Shown one piece after another: positions 58,145 to 64,000 of a stretch of 64,000 nt of DNA. Made by a program: the position numbers and the translations under genes. The stretch spans positions 62,001 through 126,000 of the forward strand of contig CALSTX010000012.1 in NCBI GenBank assembly GCA_943789375.1. The letters run 5' to 3'. How positions within the stretch are numbered: the stretch's first letter is position 1; the number at the start of each line of letters is the position of its first letter. A model generated the notes under the pieces. It had not been told where the DNA came from. It ran no database searches and worked only from the letters and a program-made list of their open reading frames with translations. Source of the DNA: an uncultured Opitutales bacterium (GTDB lineage: Bacteria; Verrucomicrobiota; Verrucomicrobiia; Opitutales; Seribacteraceae).

Positions 58145-59761
58145 TCATCCATTCTGCTCCGCGTTTAAACGCTCCATATATTCAGAGACATTACAGGTCA
58201 GCATCCGGGTTTTACTCGGAGAGACTTCAAGCACTTTGGTCACAACCTTGTCCAAAAAGGAACGGTCATGACTTACAATAATCGCGGTACCGTCAAATAA
58301 GTTTAACGCTTCCTGCAAAACTTCTTTACTCCGGATATCCAGGTGATTGGTGGGCTCATCCATAATCAGGAAATTGCAGGGCTTCATCAGCAATTTCGCA
58401 AGAGCCACTCGGTTACGTTCGCCACCTGACAAGACCGAAGTTTTTTTAAACACATCGTTTCCGCTGAACAACAAGGCGCCCAAGGCAGCTCGGGGGTTGG
58501 CATCCGGATTGTCGTGTAGAGATTCCTCCACCTCAGCAAGCACCTCGTTTGCTGGGTTTAATTCCTCCGCCTGATGCTGGGCAAAGTATCCAATCACTGT
58601 ATTTACCCCCATATCCCTTTCCCCTCCCTGGAAAGGTTCCACCCCTGCTAGAATCCGAACCAAGGTAGATTTACCCGCACCATTTACTCCGACAACGGCA
58701 ATTCGGTCCCCTTTTTCTATACGCAAATCCAACCCATCAAACACCCGTAAGTCACCATAAGACTTTTCTAAACCCTCGAGCTCAACAACTTTATGGCTTG
58801 CTGGCGGGGAAGGAGGAAACCGGAAGTAGATTTTTTTCTCTTCCGCCTCAGGTTTAATAATTTCCATTTTCTCCAACGCCTTAATGCGGCTTTGCACCAT
58901 CGCCGCTTTTTTAATGTTTGAGCGGAACCGGTTAATAAACTCTTTCTCTTTTTGAATTTCTTTTTTTTGGTTCACTGAGGCTTTTCTCTGACGCTCCAAC
59001 CTCGCGGCACTCTCTTTAAGATAAAAGGTGTAGTTTCCCTTGTAGCTATTAAGAGTGCCCATTTTAAGCTCCATGGTTCTTTCCGTGACCGACTCAAGAA
59101 AAGCCCGATCATGGGAGATCAATAAAATAGATCCCTGGTAATTACGAAGGTAATGCTCAAGCCAGTGCTGAGAAATAATATCCAGGTGATTGGTGGGCTC
59201 ATCCAGAATCAACAGGGATGGGCTCTGTAAAAGTAATTTCCCTAAGGCAATCCGCATCTGCCAACCACCCGAAAATTCATCCACCTGTCTATCCATATCT
59301 GATACTGAAAACCCCATCCCCATCATAATCTTTTCAATCCGGGAATTCATTTTTTCGGGCTCAAATGATGCCAACTTTTCTTCCCAAGCCCCCATTTGAT
59401 CGATTAGATCATAAAACTCTTCCGTATCTGGATCCATTTCACCAAGTCGCGTTTCTGCATCCTCCAAGGTTTTCTTTAAATCCACAGCGCCTGAAAAAGC
59501 CGTTAAAGCTTCCTCTCTCAGACTGTGCCCTTGCACGGAAATACCATCTTGAGGCAGATAACCTACAGTGGCGTATTCTGGCTTTTGAATTTCTCCTTCA
59601 TCGGGTTCCACTTCTCCCATTAACATCCGAAGCAAGGTGGTCTTCCCCGAACCATTTGAGCCAACCAATGCGATACGATCGCGAGTCCCAATTGATTCAG
59701 AAATGTCATTAAAAATTTTCTTATGCCCAAAGGCTAAATTTACTTCTTTGATAAAAATCAT
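58145..59761 (-). CDS. ABC-F family ATP-binding protein (Uup/EttA/YbiT group)
   Basis: A 538-residue soluble protein with two ABC domains and no membrane part. First domain: GSNGSGKTTLLRML, FSGGWQMRIALGKLL and LILDEPTNHLDI. A charged linker (RQRKASVNQKKEIQKEKEF) follows. Second domain: GVNGAGKSTLVRIL, LSGGERNRVALAKLL and LIMDEPTNHLDI. ABC-F proteins act on ribosomes. Subgroup cannot be decided from sequence alone, and the linker is longer than in antibiotic-resistance types. The gene stands alone, divergent from the YwqK-like lipoprotein gene. Confidence 0.92.
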   Translation of the reverse strand: MIFIKEVNLAFGHKKIFNDISESIGTRDRIALVGSNGSGKTTLLRMLMGEVEPDEGEIQKPEYATVGYLPQDGISVQGHSLREEALTAFSGAVDLKKTLEDAETRLGEMDPDTEEFYDLIDQMGAWEEKLASFEPEKMNSRIEKIMMGMGFSVSDMDRQVDEFSGGWQMRIALGKLLLQSPSLLILDEPTNHLDIISQHWLEHYLRNYQGSILLISHDRAFLESVTERTMELKMGTLNSYKGNYTFYLKESAARLERQRKASVNQKKEIQKEKEFINRFRSNIKKAAMVQSRIKALEKMEIIKPEAEEKKIYFRFPPSPPASHKVVELEGLEKSYGDLRVFDGLDLRIEKGDRIAVVGVNGAGKSTLVRILAGVEPFQGGERDMGVNTVIGYFAQHQAEELNPANEVLAEVEESLHDNPDANPRAALGALLFSGNDVFKKTSVLSGGERNRVALAKLLMKPCNFLIMDEPTNHLDIRSKEVLQEALNLFDGTAIIVSHDRSFLDKVVTKVLEVSPSKTRMLTCNVSEYMERLNAEQNG

Positions 59762-59827
59762 GAGTCATCTTGATAGAGATTTTTCTACTCTTGGGCAATG
59801 AGATTACCTATGGTAAGATTTGAGCAG

Positions 59828-60490
59828 ATGGATAAACTTTCATATAAACACCCAAGGAGACTGGTTGGGCTATCCATGATTTGCTTGAGTGCCTTTTTTA
59901 CCAATTGCGGAGTGCCTGACATCAATGACCAGCAGGTTTTATTTGAGGCAAAGGCTAATGCGACTCCTCTACCATCCCTCAACCGCAAGCTGATGTATGG
60001 AATGATTCAGTTGTATGTCGATGCAGATGACGCCCCCTTTAACGGATGGGTAAAACAAGACAACCCCGAAGGAAAAATTGAGGAAATCGGATATTTAGAA
60101 GATGGGCAAAAAGAAGGAACCTGGCTTTCCTGGCACCGTAACGGACAACTGGAATCAAAAATAAACTGGCACAATGACCAGTATGTAGGGCACTTCCAAG
60201 TCTGGCACCCCAACGGGGAGGTAAAAGCTTTAGGTCAGACCAAGGACGGGGAAGTGGACGGGAAATGGCTAAACTTCTACCAGACGGGTATTTTAGCCTC
60301 CCGATCAATGAGTAAGGTAGGCTTGGCCATTTCGTCCCAGACTTGGACCCCAGATGGTCAACTATGTAAAAAAACAAACCTTGTGGATGGAAATGGAACG
60401 GTTTACCAGTACGAAGAAAATGGAAGTGTCCACAAGGTTACTTTTTTCCAAAAAGGGATAGGTACAATTTTACCGCCGCAGCATTTTTAG
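59828..60490 (+). CDS. YwqK/MORN-like repeat lipoprotein
   Basis: From ATG 59828 a basic start (MDKLSYKHPRRLVG) and hydrophobic run end in FTNCG, a weak lipobox. The body has YwqK-type repeats of about 22 residues, each with a GxW-x-x-W-H-x-N-G core (GTWLSWHRNGQLESKINW, GHFQVWHPNGEVKALG, GKWLNFYQTGILASRS). Such repeats occur in proteins annotated as YwqK-family antitoxins and in many lipoproteins of this phylum. An ATG at 59798 would add ten residues. It converges on a second repeat lipoprotein with 21 bp overlap. Confidence 0.75.
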   Translation: MDKLSYKHPRRLVGLSMICLSAFFTNCGVPDINDQQVLFEAKANATPLPSLNRKLMYGMIQLYVDADDAPFNGWVKQDNPEGKIEEIGYLEDGQKEGTWLSWHRNGQLESKINWHNDQYVGHFQVWHPNGEVKALGQTKDGEVDGKWLNFYQTGILASRSMSKVGLAISSQTWTPDGQLCKKTNLVDGNGTVYQYEENGSVHKVTFFQKGIGTILPPQHF

Positions 60491-61189
60491 ATCCCGAGTT
60501 ACTTCCTCTCCCTTATCAAAATAAAGGGTGGGCAGAGCGTCCCCTTCCTCATCGAAAAATCGCCAAGGTCCATGCTGCATACCTTCAATGTAATTACCCT
60601 TCACCCTCAAACTCCCCTCCGACCACCACTCTTGGTAAGTACCGTGCCACTTATCATCTTTCATCCAGCCTTTTTTGTGTATTCCACCCTTTTCATACCA
60701 GACCGTGTAGGAACCATTTTTTTTCCCTTTAAGGTAATGACTTTCCACTTTCAAAGTACCATCCGCAAAAATTTCCTGCTTGGTCCCACTATAGTCTTTG
60801 CTGGATGGCACAAAAGGAGGAGGCAGTAAGTTGTTCCCCTCAACCAAGGGAGCGTGGGTGCCTTCTTCTTTTTCCCCGACGGCAGCAAACATTACTGGCT
60901 TTGCTATCCTCTTTTTCATTTCTATACCATTTTCATCTAATAAATTTTGAGGGGAAACCAAGGTTCCTCCTACAGGTTTCTCAGTTGACCGAACCCATGC
61001 ACCTTTCCTTGCTTCCTCTTGTTCGTCAGGAGGGAGTATTTTCTTGGACATAATTATAGGAATCACTTTTTCTTCAGACTTTGAGCCTTCATGCGTAGCG
61101 GGTATTTTGCCTTGGCTTGGCCCCTTATCTTCGCTGCAAGATAGCAAAAAAACAAATGAGAGTACTAAAAGATGAAAAAAGAAAGTCAT
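60470..61189 (-). CDS. YwqK/MORN-like repeat lipoprotein, convergent paralogue
   Basis: A 239-residue protein with a strong lipoprotein signal (LLVLSFVFLLSCSEDKG, lipobox LLSC). A long low-complexity spacer covers residues about 25-130. YwqK-type repeats follow (KKNGSYTVWYEKGGIHKKGW, KWHGTYQEWWSEGSLRVKGN, QHGPWRFFDEEGDALPTLYF). It is related in style to the gene it converges on, though the N-terminal parts differ. The last codons of the two genes overlap by 21 bp. tRNA-Leu lies upstream on the same strand. Confidence 0.78.
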   Translation of the reverse strand: MTFFFHLLVLSFVFLLSCSEDKGPSQGKIPATHEGSKSEEKVIPIIMSKKILPPDEQEEARKGAWVRSTEKPVGGTLVSPQNLLDENGIEMKKRIAKPVMFAAVGEKEEGTHAPLVEGNNLLPPPFVPSSKDYSGTKQEIFADGTLKVESHYLKGKKNGSYTVWYEKGGIHKKGWMKDDKWHGTYQEWWSEGSLRVKGNYIEGMQHGPWRFFDEEGDALPTLYFDKGEEVTRDLKMLRR

Positions 61190-61243
61190 ATATCTCTCGT
61201 ATTATTGATTGTAATGCAAGCAAACCTTGTAAGTTCAAAAGAG

Positions 61244-61326
61244 TGCCCGGGGAGGGACTTGAACCCTCACGCCATTACTGGCAGCGGATTTTAAGTCCGC
61301 AGCGTCTACCATTCCGCCACCCGGGC
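61244..61326 (-). tRNA. tRNA-Leu (UAA)
   Basis: Cloverleaf with acceptor GCCCGGG/CCCGGGC, anticodon stem GCGGA/UCCGC with loop CUUAAAA (anticodon UAA), a long variable arm as in class II tRNAs, and T-arm GAGGG/CCCUC around UUCAAGU. CCA is not encoded. Confidence 0.97.
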
Positions 61327-61505
61327 ATATTACCCTCCCTTTCATAACAAAAAATTTCCGGGAATCGAGCAAATTGTAAGTTCTCTTTGATCTTATTCAC
61401 TTAATCTTGGCAAAAAATGTATATAATCTTAATTTTTTATTATGTATTCACAGAAATGATTCCTTGCTCTGACCTACTGATTCTGCACAGAATTCATATT
61501 GCCCT

Positions 61506-61922
61506 ATGAATGAAAAAATACTTGTTGTTGATGATGAGGAATCAATCCTCAAAGGAATTAATTTGAATTTGGGTCGCACCTTCAACCTGACCACAGCTAA
61601 TAGCCCAGAAGAAGCTTTTGCAAAGGTTAAGGAACATGGTCCTTTTGCAGTTGTGGTTTCAGATATGCGCATGCCTGGGATGGATGGGGCTACAATGATG
61701 AGGCAAATCAAACAGAATCAGCCAGATACAGTGTGTATCCTGCTCACTGGCCATGCTGATTTTGAATTTGGAGGATCTGAAGCCCTACAATCAGGGCAGT
61801 TATTTAAAATTTTAAGCAAACCATGCCCGCCAGATTCCTTAAAAGCAACCATCCAAAGTGCTTTAGCTTCCAGAGGCCAAGGAAGCACAGAAGAGGAAAA
61901 GCCACCAGACTTTGTACTGTAG
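61506..61922 (+). CDS. Single-domain response regulator (receiver only)
   Basis: A 138-residue CheY-like receiver. The acidic pocket is VVDDEES, the phospho-Asp is in VVSDMRMPGMDG (near residue 55) and the Lys is in ILSKPCPPDSLK. The conserved Thr is in LLTGHADFE. There is no output domain, and a short polar tail follows. It is not next to a kinase. It may relay phosphate or bind a target directly. The recognisable kinase in this window, at 47.8 kb, is more likely paired with the NtrC-type regulator. Confidence 0.9.
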   Translation: MNEKILVVDDEESILKGINLNLGRTFNLTTANSPEEAFAKVKEHGPFAVVVSDMRMPGMDGATMMRQIKQNQPDTVCILLTGHADFEFGGSEALQSGQLFKILSKPCPPDSLKATIQSALASRGQGSTEEEKPPDFVL

Positions 61923-61967
61923 AATTTCTTTTGAAAACCCAGGCAAGTCATGAGCTTGTGCTTGTTC

Positions 61968-63563
61968 TTAGGCTCTTAACTTTTTCAATGAAAAATAGCT
62001 CAGGAATAAACCGAGCCCAAACATGGCCCCAGCTGTCCCTCCGACAAGAGATTGGAGCCCGTAGCTTTCGACCATAAAAGCCAAAGCAATCATGGGCATA
62101 AAAATCATTACAAGTGCGGGCAACAATGCAAACTTGTAGCCTACCTTACTTGCTTTCAAAAATACAACAAAGGTGAGCAGGGCCAAGGCGGCAAGTAACT
62201 GATTGGTTGCCCCAAACAGTGGCCATATCGCTTTCCATGCAGGCTGCATACTGCCATCCGGACCCGGAAATTCTTGAAAAACTAAAATGCCGGGCAATAT
62301 CAAAGCCATCAAGGTACCACCAAACCGACTTGCCTGGTTTCTCCATGAAAGTAATTCTTCAATTAAAAAACGGGTTAACCGGGTACAGGTATCGAGTGTG
62401 GTTAGCAGAAATGTACTGATGGCAAGCATCGCGAACTCGGCACCCAATGAAAGTGGTATGCCCACCGCACCAAAAAATTTTGCGGCACCCGCGGCAAAGA
62501 TGCCCACAGGCGTCCCCCCTGCTTCTCTCTCACTCAATGTTAACACAGCCACACAACCCATTGCAAAAACCGCAAGCACCCCCTCCACTAGCATCCCCCC
62601 ATAGCTGATACGCCGCACATCACTCTCCTTTATAATTTGCTTGGAAGTGGTCCCACTGGAAACAATGCTGTGAAATCCACTGCAGGCCCCGCAGGCAACC
62701 GTAATAAAGAGAAAAGGGACCAGCATACCCAGCTTTTCAGATTCCCAACCGGTAAAAGCCGGCATTTGTATGGTTTCCCCCGCCATTAACATGCCCACCA
62801 CCCCGAGTAATAAAATCGCATATAAAAAACCTGCACTTAAAAAATCTCGGGGCTGCAAAAGCAAACCAACGGGGAGCACTGCGGCAACAAAACAATAGGC
62901 CAAAGTTGTCCATACCCAAAATTCTTTCCCCACTTCAATCATTGGAAAATAATGGCCCACCGCAAGACCGGCAAAAGTAAGCGGGAAAAAGATCAGGGCT
63001 AACTGGCCCAAAGAAAATTTTTGACTCCTCAGTAAAAAGCCAAAGACCACGGCCACCACAATAAACCAACCTGATGCTGTCGCCACTGCCGGCTGCTTGG
63101 TAAAAGTATTCGCGGTCAAATCCAGAAAAACCACAATTACATAAATCAGGGCAAGGATAACAAAGAGCATAAAGATTCTGCCCACTCCCTCGCCTACCAG
63201 GTTTTTCATCGTATCAGCAATGGAACGGCCTCCGTTTCGCACAGACATGAGGGTGCTGCCAAAATCATGCACCCCGCCCACAAGGATAGCTCCCACAAGA
63301 ATCCACACCCAAGTGGGGCCCCAGCCAAAATACATGGCGGCTAAAATCGGGCCGACAATGGGTCCCGCTCCTGCAATGGAAGAAAAGTGGTGCCCGAATA
63401 AGACCGAGGCCCGGGTTGGGGAGTAGTCCACCCCATCTTCTTTCCTTACAGCAGGCGTTGTCGCCGCATCATCAAGCTTACAACATCGTGACAAAAAATT
63501 TCCGTAATACCGGTAAGCCAAAAAACAGACCAAGCAACTTGAAAGCAGGATAAAAGCAAGCAT
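61968..63563 (-). CDS. cstA: Carbon starvation protein A (CstA) family transporter
   Basis: CstA-family membrane proteins take up peptides or pyruvate, often when carbon is scarce. From ATG 63563 the protein has 531 residues; a TTG 57 bp upstream is possible. Seen: [29 protein letters not shown] (family hallmark), [42 protein letters not shown] and [16 protein letters not shown]. About 15 hydrophobic segments are present. It diverges from the NHL-repeat gene. No kinase partner of the BtsSR type sits beside it. Confidence 0.93.
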   Translation of the reverse strand: MLAFILLSSCLVCFLAYRYYGNFLSRCCKLDDAATTPAVRKEDGVDYSPTRASVLFGHHFSSIAGAGPIVGPILAAMYFGWGPTWVWILVGAILVGGVHDFGSTLMSVRNGGRSIADTMKNLVGEGVGRIFMLFVILALIYVIVVFLDLTANTFTKQPAVATASGWFIVVAVVFGFLLRSQKFSLGQLALIFFPLTFAGLAVGHYFPMIEVGKEFWVWTTLAYCFVAAVLPVGLLLQPRDFLSAGFLYAILLLGVVGMLMAGETIQMPAFTGWESEKLGMLVPFLFITVACGACSGFHSIVSSGTTSKQIIKESDVRRISYGGMLVEGVLAVFAMGCVAVLTLSEREAGGTPVGIFAAGAAKFFGAVGIPLSLGAEFAMLAISTFLLTTLDTCTRLTRFLIEELLSWRNQASRFGGTLMALILPGILVFQEFPGPDGSMQPAWKAIWPLFGATNQLLAALALLTFVVFLKASKVGYKFALLPALVMIFMPMIALAFMVESYGLQSLVGGTAGAMFGLGLFLSYFSLKKLRA

Positions 63564-63754
63564 GGCAATATGTAATGGGCGAACCCGTAAAAATTTGCAA
63601 GGTTTGATGGCACTCCTCAAGCTCAGTTTTAAATTTTCCTGATAAACTCAGAAACCACATTGCATACTTTTCATATAACATTCGACTTCCCAAGTGAATA
63701 TACCTATAATTGAGACGGCTTTTGCGAAAGATTGAGGCTTACATTGCGTTTATT

Positions 63755-64000
63755 ATGAAATCTAAAACACCCATACTTGTTTCACTGCTATTTCCTTTTT
63801 TCCTTTTCCTTGAGGCGGACCCCGCTCCCCAAGACTCTTGGTATCTCGATCGGGAAGTCAAATTGCCAGAGATGCCTGGCTTTAGAAAGCCTCTGGGTAT
63901 CACAATCGACGCTGCCGGAAAATCCTATGTGGTCGATCAGAGTAATCATACCATTACCGTGTGGGATCAAAATGGAACTTTCCTTCGCAGGTTTGGCACT
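63755..64000 (+). CDS. Secreted NHL-repeat protein, 3' end outside window
   Basis: The reading frame runs from ATG 63755 to the right edge without a stop. Signal peptide (MKSKTPILVSLLFPFFLFLEA). The next residues carry the first NHL-type propeller unit (KPLGITIDAAGKSYVVDQ, then HTITVWDQNGTFLRRFG). The protein continues beyond the window. NHL proteins form propellers and bind RNA, proteins or carbohydrates. Function unknown. Confidence 0.85.
   Translation, partial: MKSKTPILVSLLFPFFLFLEADPAPQDSWYLDREVKLPEMPGFRKPLGITIDAAGKSYVVDQSNHTITVWDQNGTFLRRFGT

Overview
This 64 kb window looks like ordinary chromosome from a Gram-negative, probably marine member of the Verrucomicrobiota, most likely near Opitutae/Puniceicoccales. 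This placement is inferred from gene content and protein style, not from a marker phylogeny. KdsA and a predicted outer-membrane beta-barrel indicate an LPS-bearing outer membrane. Large secreted proteins combine DLNRT repeats, Ig-like and LamG domains or InlB-like repeats with a tryptophan-rich C-terminus. There are secreted sulfatases, a pyrophosphate-type phosphofructokinase, menaquinone synthesis (MenB), and FolE2 instead of FolE. There is no rRNA operon, phage, insertion sequence or CRISPR array.

Layout. 0-5.5 kb: a metallophosphoesterase cut by the left edge, aat, then queF-kdsA-rsmG, facing sucC-sucD. 5.7-11.7 kb: an MFS transporter, an AT-rich stretch with orphan small ORFs, mgtE, an M14-like zinc hydrolase, a Sel1-repeat protein and a small membrane protein. 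11.9-15.2 kb: a 966-residue secreted repeat/Ig/LamG protein, decayed BrnT/BrnA toxin-antitoxin remnants and tRNA-Cys. 15.4-22.2 kb: uxaC, an EF-hand protein, proA, a dihydroorotase, an intact sulfatase and a truncated one. 22.2-28.2 kb: menB, orf65 and pdxH (coupled), a CelD-like acetyltransferase, folE2, gpmA, fxsA and small proteins. 28.2-41.4 kb: a rhomboid protease, valS, a Ski2-like helicase, folA, a lysA-like/cystathionine-synthase-like pair, PPi-PFK, purB and ispH. 41.4-53.1 kb: a secreted methyltransferase-like protein, an amidase, and a signalling/surface locus: sigma-54-type response regulator, secreted coiled-coil protein, beta-barrel, sensor kinase and a 1298-residue surface protein. 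53-64 kb: recR-ybaB, an SDR protein, an LMW-PTP/fructosamine-kinase/hpt/yqaA operon, a frameshifted thymidine kinase, an ABC-F ATPase, two convergent YwqK-like lipoproteins, tRNA-Leu, a lone receiver, CstA and an NHL-repeat protein cut by the right edge.

Most genes are housekeeping. The most interesting part is 44.0-53.1 kb. There an NtrC-type regulator and a membrane kinase flank a secreted charged coiled-coil protein and a beta-barrel. The promoter region of the coiled-coil gene carries two related inverted-repeat sites 32 bp apart, upstream of a sigma-54-like element. The beta-barrel gene has an in-frame signal peptide but no ATG, GTG or TTG in front of it. Other points worth checking are the thymidine kinase frameshift at an A7 run, the toxin-antitoxin remnant abutting tRNA-Cys, the likely protein-deglycation operon, and the fungal-STR2-like cystathionine synthase coupled to an unusual LysA-like protein.
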